Shown in pieces: positions 18,329-27,943 of a stretch of DNA of 64,000 bases. Source of the stretch: Sphingomonas sp. CCH21-G11 (GTDB taxonomy: Bacteria; Pseudomonadota; Alphaproteobacteria; Sphingomonadales; Sphingomonadaceae); NCBI RefSeq assembly GCF_001555965.1, contig NZ_LSHX01000010.1, positions 124,001 to 188,000 of the forward strand, read 5' to 3'. The notes under the pieces were generated by a model. It was not told the DNA's origin. It saw only the letters and a list, made by a program, of their open reading frames with translations, and made no database searches. Position 1 is the stretch's first letter, and each line of letters begins with the position of its first letter. The position numbers were made by a program, and so were the translations under genes.

Positions 18329-19015
18329 ATGCCCCAGCTCGTCCTGATCCGCCACGGCCAGTCGGCGTGGAACCTGGAAAACCGCTTCACCGGCTGGTGG
18401 GATGTCGACCTGACTGACCAGGGCGTCGCGGAGGCGCGCGCGGCCGGGCAGCTGCTCGCGGAAAAGGGCCTCGATTTCGATCTGTGCTTTACCAGTCTCC
18501 AGTCGCGCGCGATCCGCACGCTCAACCTGGTGCTGGAGGAAATGGGGCGGCTGTGGCTGCCGGTCGAGAAGGACTGGCGGCTCAATGAGCGCCATTACGG
18601 CGGGCTGACCGGGCTCAACAAGGCCGAAACCGCGGCGAAGCACGGTGAGGAACAGGTGCATGTGTGGCGGCGCAGCTTCGACGTGCCGCCACCGCCGATG
18701 GAACCGGGCGGCGCGTTCGATCTCTCGAACGATCGGCGCTATGCCGGCATCGCGGTCCCGGCGACCGAGAGCCTGAAGGACACGATTGCGCGCGTTCTGC
18801 CCTATTGGGAAGCGCGGATCGCGCCCGAACTGCGCGCGGGCAAGCGCGTCGTCATATCCGCCCACGGCAATTCGCTGCGCGCGCTGGTCAAGCATCTCTC
18901 GGGCATCTCCGACGCCGACATCACGGGTCTGGAAATCCCCACCGGCCAGCCGATTGTCTATGAACTGGACGATCAGCTGGGCGCGACCGACCGCTATTAT
19001 CTGAACGAGCGGTAA
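18329..19015 (+). CDS. gpmA: 2,3-bisphosphoglycerate-dependent phosphoglycerate mutase
   Basis: Interconverts 3- and 2-phosphoglycerate in glycolysis and gluconeogenesis. The 228-residue protein has the family signature [20 protein letters not shown] with the phospho-accepting His near residue 9. [31 protein letters not shown] lies in the middle, and [19 protein letters not shown] carries the second catalytic His. It is slightly shorter than E. coli GpmA, as in other Alphaproteobacteria. The next gene starts four bases after its stop. Confidence 0.95.
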   Translation: MPQLVLIRHGQSAWNLENRFTGWWDVDLTDQGVAEARAAGQLLAEKGLDFDLCFTSLQSRAIRTLNLVLEEMGRLWLPVEKDWRLNERHYGGLTGLNKAETAAKHGEEQVHVWRRSFDVPPPPMEPGGAFDLSNDRRYAGIAVPATESLKDTIARVLPYWEARIAPELRAGKRVVISAHGNSLRALVKHLSGISDADITGLEIPTGQPIVYELDDQLGATDRYYLNER

Positions 19016-19019
19016 CGGC

Positions 19020-19589
19020 ATGCTCGCGCTGCGCCCCGCGCGCGCGAATGACCTCGACGCGCTGCGCGGGCTGATGGCGCGGGCAATCGCCACGCTGCAG
19101 CGCGATTTCCTGACCCCGGCCCAGATCGAGGCGAGCCGCGCGGTGATGGGGCTCGATAGCCAGCTCATCGCCGACGGCACCTATTTCGTGGTGGAAGCCG
19201 CCGGCGACCTGGCCGGATGCGGCGGATGGAGCCGGCGTGCCACCCTGTACGGCAGCGATGCCAGCACGACGCTGCGCGAGCCGCGTCTGCTCGACCCCGC
19301 GACCGACGCTGCGCGCATCCGGGCGATGTACACTGATCCCCGCCATGCCCGGCGCGGCGTCGGACGCATGATCCTGGCTGCCTGCGAGCGCGCAGCGGTC
19401 GGCGAAGGCTTCACCCGGGCCGAGCTGATGGCGACGATGGCCGGCGTGCCGCTCTATCGCGCCGCAGGATACCGCCCGGTCGAAGCCGTGACGGAGCATC
19501 GCGGCGGCGAGCCGGTCCCGTTGCTGCGCATGACCCGCGCGATCGGCGCGGCGGCATCCGTCCTTGCCCCACCCCCCGACGCGCTCTAG
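19020..19589 (+). CDS. GNAT-family N-acetyltransferase
   Basis: A 189-residue protein of the GNAT fold. The acetyl-CoA-binding motif A is seen as [27 protein letters not shown] (about residues 99-125), with the RRGVG pyrophosphate loop. The N-terminal [20 protein letters not shown] is the usual first strand and helix. The C-terminal [19 protein letters not shown] fits the last strand-helix. The acyl acceptor is unknown. It starts four bases after gpmA and ends shortly before purE, so it may be cotranscribed with both. Confidence 0.85.
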   Translation: MLALRPARANDLDALRGLMARAIATLQRDFLTPAQIEASRAVMGLDSQLIADGTYFVVEAAGDLAGCGGWSRRATLYGSDASTTLREPRLLDPATDAARIRAMYTDPRHARRGVGRMILAACERAAVGEGFTRAELMATMAGVPLYRAAGYRPVEAVTEHRGGEPVPLLRMTRAIGAAASVLAPPPDAL

Positions 19590-19627
19590 AGGCTGCGCTT
19601 CCTGAATTCGGGCTCCGGGACTTGGGC

Positions 19628-20103
<476 letters not shown>

Positions 20104-20107
<4 letters not shown>

Positions 20108-21180
20108 CGACGCCCGGCCTGCTGCCCCCCGGATCGACGATCGGGATCATCGGTGCCGGCCAGCTGGGCCGGATGATCGGCGTGGCGGCGGTTCAGCTCG
20201 GCTATCGCACCCACATCCTGGCACCCGAGAGCGGGCCGGCCAACGATGTCTGCTTCGCGTTCACCCGCGCCGCCTATGACGATCCCGACGCGCTCGCCGC
20301 CTTTGCCGAGGCAGTCGATGTCGTCACCTATGAGTTCGAGAACATCGCCGCCGATCCGATCGCGGCGATTGCTGCAACCGTGCCGGTACGCCCGTCGGTC
20401 GCGGCGTTGCGCGTCGCCCAGGACCGGACCGCGGAAAAGCGCTTTGTCGAGGATCTGGGCGGGCGCGCGGCTCCCTGGCGCGAGGTCGACAGCCGCGCCG
20501 GACTGGATGCGGCGATCGCCGCGATCGGTTGCCCCGCGATCCTCAAGACGACGCGGTTCGGCTATGACGGCAAGGGGCAGGCCCGGCTGCACACCCCCGC
20601 CGACGCCGATGCGGCATGGGCCGCGATCGGTGCCGCGCCGGCGATCCTCGAGGGGTTCGTGCGGTTCGCCCACGAATTTTCGATCGTGCTGGCCCGCGGT
20701 GCCGACGGGTCGATCATGGGCTACCCGCCGCCGGTCAATGTACATGCCGATGGCATTCTTGCCAGTTCCGCCCTCCCCGCCCCCGCGATGGTCGCAAGCC
20801 AGTGGACCGAGGCCGCGGCGCTGGCCGGCCGGGTGGCCGAGCGGCTCGACTATATCGGCGTGCTGACGCTCGAGTTCTTCGCCACCGACGCCGGGCCGGT
20901 GTTCAACGAAATGGCGCCGCGCGTCCACAATAGCGGCCACTGGACGATCGAGGGCGCGCAGACCAGCCAGTTCGAAAATCATGTCCGCGCGATCTGCGGC
21001 CTGCCGCTCGGGCCGACGGGGCTGACCGCCCGAGCGGTGCGGATGGAGAACCTGATCGGGGATCAGGTGACGCGCTGGCCGGACCTGATCGCGCAGGATG
21101 ACGCGCATCTGCATCTCTATGGCAAGCATGAGGCCCGCCCGGGGCGCAAGATGGGGCATGTCACCCGGATCGAACGCTAG
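20104..21180 (+). CDS. purK: N5-carboxyaminoimidazole ribonucleotide synthase
   Basis: An ATP-grasp enzyme that carboxylates aminoimidazole ribonucleotide with bicarbonate, the step before PurE. The 358-residue protein begins with [20 protein letters not shown] (nucleotide-binding-like N-domain). ATP-grasp features follow: [15 protein letters not shown] (about residues 142-156) and a metal-binding [18 protein letters not shown] near 268-285. The length is typical. Translational coupling to purE through ATGA is the expected arrangement. Confidence 0.95.
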
Positions 21181-21307
21181 CCGCCGCCAGCTGGGACGAT
21201 CTTGCTGCAGTGCGCCAAGTTCGACCCGGCTGACGCTACGACAACGCCGCTGGACCTGCCAACTGCCATCTTGACGCGCCCTGCTGCATCAGCGAAGGCT
21301 TGGGGCG

Positions 21308-21694
21308 ATGAAAAAGCTCCTTCTGTCGCTGGCAACCGCCTCTGTTGCCCTCGCCCTCACCGCCTGCGGTGAGCCCGAACCGGAAGTCGTGGATTCGCGC
21401 GCGCCCGATCCGCTCGCCGCCGAAAAGGCCAAGAAGGGCCCGGTCGAGCTGCCCCCGTCGATCCGGGCCAGCGTCAGCTTCCGCTGTGAGGACAACAGCC
21501 TGCTGTACGTCGACTTCTTCAATGGCGACAAGCTCGCCAATATCCGCCTGGACACGAAGGACGGCCTGCCGACCCAGTTGCGCGCGGAAAATGCCGGCGA
21601 TCCCTATACCGGCAGCGATTACACGCTGAAGGGCGACGAAAAGAACGTCACTCTTACCAAGCCGGGCGGCGGTACGCTGAGCTGTCACCTCTGA
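21308..21694 (+). CDS. Small lipoprotein, weakly MliC-like
   Basis: A 128-residue lipoprotein with signal peptide MKKLLLSLATASVALALTAC (lipobox LTAC, Cys20). The mature domain has SVSFRCEDNSLLYVDFFNG, SDYTLKGDEKNVTLTKPGG and a terminal TLSCHL. The pair of cysteines and the spacing of these strands resemble the MliC/PliC C-type lysozyme inhibitor fold, but the key inhibitory motif is not clear enough for a firm call. It has its own promoter space (127 bases after purK) and a strong terminator downstream. Confidence 0.7.
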   Translation: MKKLLLSLATASVALALTACGEPEPEVVDSRAPDPLAAEKAKKGPVELPPSIRASVSFRCEDNSLLYVDFFNGDKLANIRLDTKDGLPTQLRAENAGDPYTGSDYTLKGDEKNVTLTKPGGGTLSCHL

Positions 21695-21723
21695 TCGCGC
21701 GATCGCCCGATTTCCTTTCGATC

Positions 21724-21757
21724 GGGGGCCGGTGGCACATGCCGCCGGCCCCTTTTT
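21724..21757 (+). terminator. Rho-independent terminator of the lipoprotein gene
   Basis: A GC-rich hairpin with arms GGGGCCGGTGGCA-like and TGCCGCCGGCCCC is followed directly by TTTTT. It begins 30 bases after the lipoprotein stop codon. Confidence 0.75.
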
Positions 21758-21846
21758 ATCGACCGCATGATCCCGATGCGTCTCGACTTCGCCCGCATCA
21801 GGCGGGATAGTCGGGCGAACATGGCTCGAAAGGAACAGGACGCGGC

Positions 21847-22581
21847 ATGGCGACGATCGCGATCTACAGCCTGAAGGGAGGCGTGGGGAAAACCACGCTG
21901 ACCGTCAATCTGGCGTGGTGCGCGGCGATGCTGTCGGCGCGGCGAACGCTGGTATGGGATCTCGATCCCCAGGCCGCGAGCAGCTTTCTGCTCGCCCCCG
22001 AAAAGCGCGCCAAGGACCAGGCGCAGGCGGTGTTCACGAAGGACGTCGAGGTCGCCAAGCTGATTCGTCCGACGGCGTTCGAGCGGATCGACCTGATCGC
22101 CGCCGATACCTCGCTGCGCGGACTCGACATCGTCTTTCACCAGCTCGACAAGAAGAAGCGGCTGGCCAAGCTGCTCGGCGATCTGGGCCAGAGCCATGAC
22201 CATGTGCTGCTCGATTGCCCGCCGGGACTGACCGAAACGAGCGAACAGGTGATGCGCGCCGCCGACCTCATCGTCGTGCCCGTGATCCCGTCGACGCTGT
22301 CCACGCGCGCCTTTGGTGAAGTGAGCGCGCATCTCGATCGCATCGGGGCGAAGAAGCTGCGGGTTCTGCCCGTGCATTCGATGGTCGATCGCCGCCGCCG
22401 CCTGCATGGCGAGGCGATCGCGCGGCACCCCGACTGGCCGGTCATTCCCGCCGCCAGCGCGATCGAGGCGATGGCAGCGACCGGCAAGCCGGTGGGATCG
22501 ACCGCGCCGCGCAGCAAGCCGGCCCAGGCATTCGCCGCGCTGTGGCAGCGGATCGAGCAACTGTTGGTCCAGGAAAAATGA
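21847..22581 (+). CDS. ParA/MinD-type ATPase without a ParB partner
   Basis: A 244-residue P-loop ATPase of the ParA family. The deviant Walker A is YSLKGGVGKTTL (about residues 7-18), Walker A' is LVWDLDPQAA, and Walker B is HVLLDCPPGL. There is no N-terminal helix-turn-helix, so it belongs to the short ParA/MinD-like group that positions cargo such as plasmids, chemoreceptor clusters or enzymes. No parB or centromere-like repeats are nearby. It is followed four bases later by aat. The role is unknown, and the chromosomal parAB is presumably elsewhere. Confidence 0.85.
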   Translation: MATIAIYSLKGGVGKTTLTVNLAWCAAMLSARRTLVWDLDPQAASSFLLAPEKRAKDQAQAVFTKDVEVAKLIRPTAFERIDLIAADTSLRGLDIVFHQLDKKKRLAKLLGDLGQSHDHVLLDCPPGLTETSEQVMRAADLIVVPVIPSTLSTRAFGEVSAHLDRIGAKKLRVLPVHSMVDRRRRLHGEAIARHPDWPVIPAASAIEAMAATGKPVGSTAPRSKPAQAFAALWQRIEQLLVQEK

Positions 22582-22585
22582 CGCG

Positions 22586-23332
22586 ATGTCGGGCCTGAAC
22601 GAGCTCGACCCCGGCATGGTGCTCAAGGCCTATGCGATGGGCGTTTTCCCCATGGCCGATCATCGCGCGGCACAGAGCGTCTACTGGGTCGAGCCCAAGC
22701 TGCGCGGCATCCTGCCCATCGACCGTTTTCACCTGTCGCGATCGTTGCGCAAGACGATCGCCGCCGATCGCTATCGCGTCACCGCCGACGCCGCGTTCGC
22801 CGACGTCATCCGCCTGTGCGCCGAGGCCGCGCCCGACCGGCCCGATACCTGGATCAACGGCCCGATCGAGCGAGTCTTCCTTCGGCTCCACGCGCTGGGC
22901 TTCGCGCATTCGGTGGAATGCTGGGACGGCGACCGGCTGGTCGGCGGGCTGTATGGACTGGCGCTCGGCCGGGCCTTTTTCGGTGAGAGCATGGTCAGCC
23001 GCGCGCGCGATGCCTCAAAGGTGGCGCTCGCCTGGCTGGTCGCACGGCTGCGGATCGGCGGCTTCACGCTGCTCGACTGCCAGTTCCAGACCGATCACCT
23101 TGCCTCGATGGGAACGATCGAGGTCGCGCGCGCCGACTATATGGCGTTGCTCGGTGCCTCGCTCGGCGCGACCGCCGGGGGCGTCGCCGTCGGCGCGCCT
23201 TCGGTCGAGGGGGACTGGTCGGCGCTCGACCGTCTGGGGCCGGATGCCGGGCCGGGCGCACTGCCCGCCGCCACCGTATCGGGCCCGGTCGCCGGAAAGG
23301 TCATCGCACAGCTTTTGGGCCAGACGTCGTAG
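22586..23332 (+). CDS. aat: Leucyl/phenylalanyl-tRNA-protein transferase
   Basis: Adds Leu or Phe from charged tRNA to proteins with N-terminal Lys or Arg, feeding them to ClpAP through the N-end rule. The 248-residue protein has AYAMGVFPMAD (about residues 13-23), YWVEPKLRGILP, TWINGPI, SVECWDGDRLVGGLYGLALGRAFFGESMVS and TLLDCQFQTDHLASMGT, all family landmarks. The start at 22586 (MSGLNELDP) fits the family N-terminus. Its last 196 bases overlap the end of the opposite-strand DUF2155 gene. The tail beyond the conserved core (about residue 195 onward) is Ala/Gly-rich and unusual. Confidence 0.93.
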   Translation: MSGLNELDPGMVLKAYAMGVFPMADHRAAQSVYWVEPKLRGILPIDRFHLSRSLRKTIAADRYRVTADAAFADVIRLCAEAAPDRPDTWINGPIERVFLRLHALGFAHSVECWDGDRLVGGLYGLALGRAFFGESMVSRARDASKVALAWLVARLRIGGFTLLDCQFQTDHLASMGTIEVARADYMALLGASLGATAGGVAVGAPSVEGDWSALDRLGPDAGPGALPAATVSGPVAGKVIAQLLGQTS

Positions 23333-23823
23333 ACCGCGTGGCGCACGACGTTGAGCGCGGGGCGTTCGGCGAAGACCCAGCCCGAGAAGGCGCGACCGGC
23401 GCTGTTGTCCGACTGGCGCACGATCAGCTGGACGAACGCGCCGGTCAGCTGTTCGGCCTCCCACGGCGCGGTGCGCTCGCATGCGCGCAGCCGGACGATC
23501 GCGTCACCGAAGCGCGCGCTCTGTCCGGGCTTCAGCCGGAACTCGCGGGTCTCGCCATTGCGCTTGTTGAGTACGCCGATCACCGCCACGCGATCGGCCA
23601 TCGGCGTGGCCCCCGGGACGCTGGCGGCGGCGCCGTCGTCGACGGTCACGACGTCGCTGCCCACCGTCGCCTCCGGAACCGCGATCGCGATCGTGCTGGA
23701 GACCGGCTTCCGGGTCGTGCTGGCGACAAAGCCGCGATAACCGAACCACGCCGCCGCCGCGAGCACGCCCGCGATCGCGACGCCGATAAGGACACGACGC
23801 GCGGTCACGCGTCGGGCGTCCAC
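23137..23823 (-). CDS. DUF2155 family protein
   Basis: A 228-residue envelope protein with one N-terminal membrane helix (VLIGVAIAGVLAAAAWFGY, about residues 11-29), probably anchoring a periplasmic domain. The DUF2155 core is VAVIGVLNKRNGETREFRLKPGQSARFGDAIVRLRACERTAPWE and FSGWVFAERPALNVVRHAVYDVWPKSC. The last about 60 residues are Pro/Ala/Ser-rich and are encoded antisense to aat. It follows NDUFA12 with a 19-base overlap, a frequent alphaproteobacterial pairing. Function is unknown. Confidence 0.85.
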   Translation of the reverse strand: MDARRVTARRVLIGVAIAGVLAAAAWFGYRGFVASTTRKPVSSTIAIAVPEATVGSDVVTVDDGAAASVPGATPMADRVAVIGVLNKRNGETREFRLKPGQSARFGDAIVRLRACERTAPWEAEQLTGAFVQLIVRQSDNSAGRAFSGWVFAERPALNVVRHAVYDVWPKSCAMTFPATGPDTVAAGSAPGPASGPRRSSADQSPSTEGAPTATPPAVAPSEAPSNAI

Positions 23824-24197
23824 GCCTCATAATCGCCGGCGGCGGCATGACGGTGGCCGCCGCGGTCGAGCGCGCCGGGCGGACGGTACGCCGCCGGGGT
23901 GCCGGTCAGGTTGGGGACGGGAAGCTGTTGCCACGCGCGCGGCGGCGGCAGCGCGTCGTCGGGAACGCCCTCGATCTGGTGATGCAGCCAGCTGAACCAG
24001 GCGGGCGGCACCCGGCTGGGGTCGTTCGCGCCCTTGTAGATCACCCAGCGGCGCGGCTGGCCGTTGGTGTCCGTCCCGCCCTGGAAATATCGGTTGCCGA
24101 GCGGGTCGACGCCGACCTTGCGCATGCCGCGCAGCGCCAGCGTGGTGCCGATGGTGGCACCGTTCCACCAGGTGAAGATCGACGACAGGATACCCAT
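23805..24197 (-). CDS. NADH:ubiquinone oxidoreductase subunit NDUFA12
   Basis: A 130-residue homologue of the mitochondrial complex I accessory subunit NDUFA12 (B17.2), which in Alphaproteobacteria is part of the inner-membrane NADH dehydrogenase. Landmarks are WWNGATIGTTLALR near the N-terminus, KVGVDPLGNRYFQGG, RRWVIYKGANDPSRVPPAWFSWLHHQIEGVPDD and the terminal YEAWTPDA. The start at 24197 (MGILSSIFTW) matches the family. Its end overlaps the DUF2155 gene start, so the two are coupled. Confidence 0.93.
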   Translation of the reverse strand: MGILSSIFTWWNGATIGTTLALRGMRKVGVDPLGNRYFQGGTDTNGQPRRWVIYKGANDPSRVPPAWFSWLHHQIEGVPDDALPPPRAWQQLPVPNLTGTPAAYRPPGALDRGGHRHAAAGDYEAWTPDA

Positions 24198-24259
24198 ATG
24201 CGCCCGATAGCTGCTTGGCCCGGCGACGACAACCGCCGATGCGATCGACAGCCGGCGCG

Positions 24260-24766
24260 CTAACCTGCCGGGGCGTCGAACCCCTCGAAGCGCACCCGAT
24301 CGCCCGGTGCGATTCCCAGCGCGGCGGCGCGGCCGGCGCGAAGCTCGAGGACGGCCGACACGGGCTCGCCCGACGGGATCTGATCTTCGGAAAAGGGCGT
24401 GGTGCCCGCCGCGATCCGCGCGATCGTCCCATCGGGGCGAATATAGATGATGTCGAGCGAGGTCGGGGTGTTCTTCATCCAGAAGCTCGCCTCGCGCGGG
24501 CCGCTGCCATCCGGCGGATAGGGATAGAAGAGCATCCCGCCATTTTCCGGAATGTCGCGACGGAACATCAGGCCGCGCTGTTGCTGGGGTATGGTGCTGG
24601 CGGTTTCGACCTTGAACCACTGCGTGGCGCCGGCGCGCGTCTCGATCGAGACCAGGACCAACCCCGCTGCTTCCTCGGCCGCGGTCAGCGTCCGGTCGGC
24701 GCTGCCGCCATTGCATCCGGGAAGCCCGCACGCGGCGAGCAGCAAGGCGAGAGCTGGCACGCGCAT
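24260..24766 (-). CDS. DUF192 family lipoprotein-like protein
   Basis: A 168-residue exported protein with signal peptide MRVPALALLLAACGLPGC. There are two possible lipidation cysteines, at residues 13 and 18. DUF192 landmarks are LMFRRDIPENGGMLFYPYP, SFWMKNTPTSLDIIYI and SAVLELRAGRAAALGIAPGD. Function is unknown in bacteria. It starts eight bases after the tandem cold-shock gene and lies 62 bases before NDUFA12, so all four genes likely form one operon. Confidence 0.88.
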   Translation of the reverse strand: MRVPALALLLAACGLPGCNGGSADRTLTAAEEAAGLVLVSIETRAGATQWFKVETASTIPQQQRGLMFRRDIPENGGMLFYPYPPDGSGPREASFWMKNTPTSLDIIYIRPDGTIARIAAGTTPFSEDQIPSGEPVSAVLELRAGRAAALGIAPGDRVRFEGFDAPAG

Positions 24767-24774
24767 GGACGCGA

Positions 24775-25362
24775 TCAGCCGGGCTGGCGAACCGCGACCG
24801 CGAGCGGGCCCTTTTCGCCGTCGGTAATCCGCGCTTCGACGGACTGGTCGGGTTCGACATGCTCGATGCCGGCGACGCGCAATGTTTCCATATGCACGAA
24901 AATGTCGCCCGGCCGGCCGTCGCGAACCAGGAAGCCATAGCCCTTCAGGCGATTGAACCACTTGACCTTGACCGGCTCGAACGGGCCGGCGACGTCCAGC
25001 AACTGCAACCGCTCCGCACGGTCGCTGGGGCGCGCGCGCAGCGATTCGACCGCGGTCGATGTGTCGATGTCGACAATCGCGCGCGCCTGAAAGCCGCGCT
25101 GGCGCCGCACCGCGCGGCAGGTGATCCGCGCCCCCTCGGGCAGGCTGCGGCGCTTATGTTCTTCAAGTACCGAGAAATGAACCAGAATGTCCCCGATGCC
25201 CGCATCGTCGGCAACGATGAAGCCAAAGCCGCGCGCGACATCAAACCACTTGACCGAACCGCTGACGAGCATTTCATCTGCTTCTTCGGCAGCATTGGAA
25301 ACCGCAATGTCGGACGCATCGTCGATATATCGATCCGATGCGCGCGTTGTCTCAGCACGCAT
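24775..25362 (-). CDS. Protein with two cold-shock domains
   Basis: A 195-residue nucleic-acid-binding protein with two CspA-type domains. The first is at about residues 33-95, with [17 protein letters not shown] and ILVHFSVL. The second is at about 128-193, with [19 protein letters not shown] and IFVHMETL. The RNP1 and RNP2 aromatic positions are kept in both copies. Tandem CSD proteins are typical of Alphaproteobacteria and can act as RNA chaperones or transcription antiterminators. The start at 25362 is preceded by a GGAAGG site. It heads the operon with DUF192, NDUFA12 and DUF2155. Confidence 0.9.
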   Translation of the reverse strand: MRAETTRASDRYIDDASDIAVSNAAEEADEMLVSGSVKWFDVARGFGFIVADDAGIGDILVHFSVLEEHKRRSLPEGARITCRAVRRQRGFQARAIVDIDTSTAVESLRARPSDRAERLQLLDVAGPFEPVKVKWFNRLKGYGFLVRDGRPGDIFVHMETLRVAGIEHVEPDQSVEARITDGEKGPLAVAVRQPG

Positions 25363-25426
25363 AGTCCACCTTCCCCCGGGGACGCTTTCTAACACGAGCG
25401 TTGGCCGTAACAAAAGTTTCTTTCGG

Positions 25427-25972
25427 CTATTCTGTCCCGAACAGGGTCTGCGTGTCCTCTCCCGGTGCCATCCGGAGGATTCGGCCAATGATTTCGGGTG
25501 CATGTCCCGCCCGAAGCATGGCAGCGAACTGGCGCTCGCGCACCGCGCCTTCGGCCCGGGCGTCGGCAAAGGGACCAAAGCGCCGGCGGCGCGCAAAGCG
25601 CAGCGCGCTTTCCACCGCCTGCCCGGCGATGACGGGGGCAATGTCCTCCGCATCCTCGCCGCGCACGCCCGCGTGCCACAGCGCCGCGTCGACGCGGCGC
25701 GCGCCCAGGCCGCGTCGGGCCATCGCCGTCGCCTTGGCCTCGCCATAGGCACGGTCGTCGACATAGCCGAGGTCGGCGAGCCGGTCCGCGAGCGCGACCG
25801 GGTCCGGGCGCGCGTCCGCCCAGCCACGCTCGGCGAGCTTGCGATCAAGATAGGCCACCAGCTTCGCGCGTGTCGTGGCGTAGCGTTCGACATAGCGCAG
25901 CGCGAGACGATCAAGCGTCGGCGCGTCGATCGGCGGTGCCCGACCGGGCGACTTGGATGGACGCCGCGTCAT
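25427..25972 (-). CDS. recX: RecX-family regulatory protein
   Basis: A 181-residue protein of the RecX family, which limits RecA filament growth. It shows the three-helix repeats, seen in [64 protein letters not shown] and the C-terminal [39 protein letters not shown]. The first repeat is in the position of the classical RecX core. recA is not adjacent. Alphaproteobacterial RecX proteins are divergent, so the call rests on repeat layout. Confidence 0.85.
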   Translation of the reverse strand: MTRRPSKSPGRAPPIDAPTLDRLALRYVERYATTRAKLVAYLDRKLAERGWADARPDPVALADRLADLGYVDDRAYGEAKATAMARRGLGARRVDAALWHAGVRGEDAEDIAPVIAGQAVESALRFARRRRFGPFADARAEGAVRERQFAAMLRAGHAPEIIGRILRMAPGEDTQTLFGTE

Positions 25973-26089
25973 GCGCCATGATTATGCCACAGTGCGCACC
26001 GATTCTAGGGGTCGATAATCAGTCTGGCCGAGGTGCGCGCGACATCGCGCCGCCGACGGACCGGCAGCGAAGGGCGCGAGTTGGACTTG

Positions 26090-27859
26090 ATGACAGCACA
26101 GATTTCGCAAGAACCGGTTAAGGCGGTCGACACGCAAACGCAGGTCCCGACGGCATTGGAAGACGATCTGCCCCGTCGCTTCGCGGATTTCGCGACGCTG
26201 GGCGAAGCGCTCGACTATGCCGCCCGTGGACGGCGCGGCCTCAATTTCCATGATGCGCGCGGCCAGCTGGCGCGTGCCTATCCGTTTTCCGAGCTGCGCC
26301 GGGATGCCATCGATCAGGCGCAGCGCCTGATCGCCGCGGGCGTCGTCCCGGGCGATCGCATCGCGCTGGTCGCCGAGACGGGTGCCGATTTCGCCAGCCT
26401 GTTCTTCGGCGTCGTCTATGCCGGCGCGTGGCCCGTGCCGCTGCCGCTGCCAACCAGTTTCGGCGGGCGCGATGCCTATGTCGACCAGCTTTCGGTCCAG
26501 CTGAACAGCTGCGACCCCAAATTTCTGTTCTATCCCGAATCGCTGGCGGCGATGGCCGGGGATGCTGCACGCCAGTGCGGGGTCGAGGGCGTCGACTGGG
26601 ATTCGTTCGCGCGCCGCCAGGCCCCGGCAGCCGAGCTGCCCCAGGCCGGTCCGGACGATATCGCCTATCTGCAATATTCCAGCGGATCGACGCGCTTTCC
26701 GCATGGTGTGGTGATCACCCATCGCGCGCTGCTCAACAACCTGGCGGCACACGCGCACGGCATGCAGCTCGAACCGCGCGACCGCTGCATCTCGTGGCTG
26801 CCGTGGTATCACGATATGGGGCTGGTCGGCTGCTTCCTGTCGCCGATCGCCAATCAGGTGTCGACCGACTACCTCAAGACCGAGGATTTCGCGCGGCGGC
26901 CGCTCGCCTGGCTCGACCTGATCACCCGCAATCCAGGCACGTCGATCAGCTATTCGCCGACCTTCGGCTTCGACATCTGCGCGCGCCGCATCTCCAGCCA
27001 GACGCGCGCCGCCGACCGGTTCGACCTGTCGCGCTGGCGGCTGGCCGGCAACGGTGCCGACATGATCCGCCCGGACGTGATGCAGAGCTTTGTCGACGTC
27101 TTCGCCGAAGCGGGGTTCAAGGCGTCGGCCTTCCTGCCCAGCTATGGTCTGGCGGAGGCGACGCTGGCAGTATCGATCATGCCGCCGGGCGAAGGGATCG
27201 TCGTCGAGCTGGTCGAGGAAACCCAGCTGTCGGGCGGCGTCGCGCGCGCCGATCGTCCGCAGCGGTTCCGCGCCATCGTCAATTGCGGCAAGCCCGTGCG
27301 CGACATGGAAATCCAGATCCGCGAGGAGGACGGCACGCCGCTCCCTGACAAGGCGATCGGCAAGGTGTGGTGCCGCGGCACGTCGGTGATGGAGGGCTAT
27401 TTCCGGGACCTGGAGGCAACCGCCGCATGCATGTCCGACGGTTGGCTCGATACCGGCGACATGGGGTACATGTCGGACGGCTACATCTACATCGTCGGCC
27501 GGGCCAAGGACATGATCATCATCAACGGCAAGAACCACTGGCCGCAGGACATCGAGTGGGCCGTAGAGCAATTGCCGGGGTTCAAGGCCGGCGACATTGC
27601 CGCCTTCGCGATCACCACCCCGGGCGGCGAGGAGACGCCCGCAGTGCTGGTGCAGTGCCGTACGTCGGACGAGGCCGAGCGGCTGCGGTTGCGCGACGAG
27701 ATTCGCGAGCGGGTGCGCTCGGTGACGGGGATGAACTGCGTCGTCGAACTGGTGCCGCCGCGCACGCTGCCGCGTACCAGTTCGGGCAAGCTCAGCCGCG
27801 CCAAGGCCCGCAACCTCTATCTTGCCGGCGAGATCAAGCCGTACGACCTGGCCGCCTGA
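26090..27859 (+). CDS. Fatty acyl-AMP ligase
   Basis: A 589-residue adenylate-forming enzyme of the FAAL type, which activates fatty acids to acyl-AMP for transfer to an acyl carrier protein rather than to CoA. Motifs include YLQYSSGSTRFPHGVVITHRAL (P-loop A3, about residues 195-216), PSYGLAEATLAVSI, GWLDTGDMGYMSDGYIYIVGRAKDMIIINGKNHWPQDIE and the C-terminal LPRTSSGKLSRAKARN with the catalytic Lys. No acyl carrier protein, polyketide or peptide synthetase gene is next to it. The start at 26090 is chosen because upstream codons encode arginine-rich non-protein-like sequence. Confidence 0.9.
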   Translation: MTAQISQEPVKAVDTQTQVPTALEDDLPRRFADFATLGEALDYAARGRRGLNFHDARGQLARAYPFSELRRDAIDQAQRLIAAGVVPGDRIALVAETGADFASLFFGVVYAGAWPVPLPLPTSFGGRDAYVDQLSVQLNSCDPKFLFYPESLAAMAGDAARQCGVEGVDWDSFARRQAPAAELPQAGPDDIAYLQYSSGSTRFPHGVVITHRALLNNLAAHAHGMQLEPRDRCISWLPWYHDMGLVGCFLSPIANQVSTDYLKTEDFARRPLAWLDLITRNPGTSISYSPTFGFDICARRISSQTRAADRFDLSRWRLAGNGADMIRPDVMQSFVDVFAEAGFKASAFLPSYGLAEATLAVSIMPPGEGIVVELVEETQLSGGVARADRPQRFRAIVNCGKPVRDMEIQIREEDGTPLPDKAIGKVWCRGTSVMEGYFRDLEATAACMSDGWLDTGDMGYMSDGYIYIVGRAKDMIIINGKNHWPQDIEWAVEQLPGFKAGDIAAFAITTPGGEETPAVLVQCRTSDEAERLRLRDEIRERVRSVTGMNCVVELVPPRTLPRTSSGKLSRAKARNLYLAGEIKPYDLAA

Positions 27860-27943
27860 CCGCCAACGGCCTCTCGCGTAATTTGATCGAATTTGATCTC
27901 AAGCGAAACGGCTCGCTAACCATCGGCTGGTAAGCGTGGCGCG

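Noticed and set aside
19622..19627. TTG start for purE six bases upstream of the ATG
   Set aside because: The ATG at 19628 matches the usual PurE N-terminus; the extra two residues add nothing and TTG is weaker.
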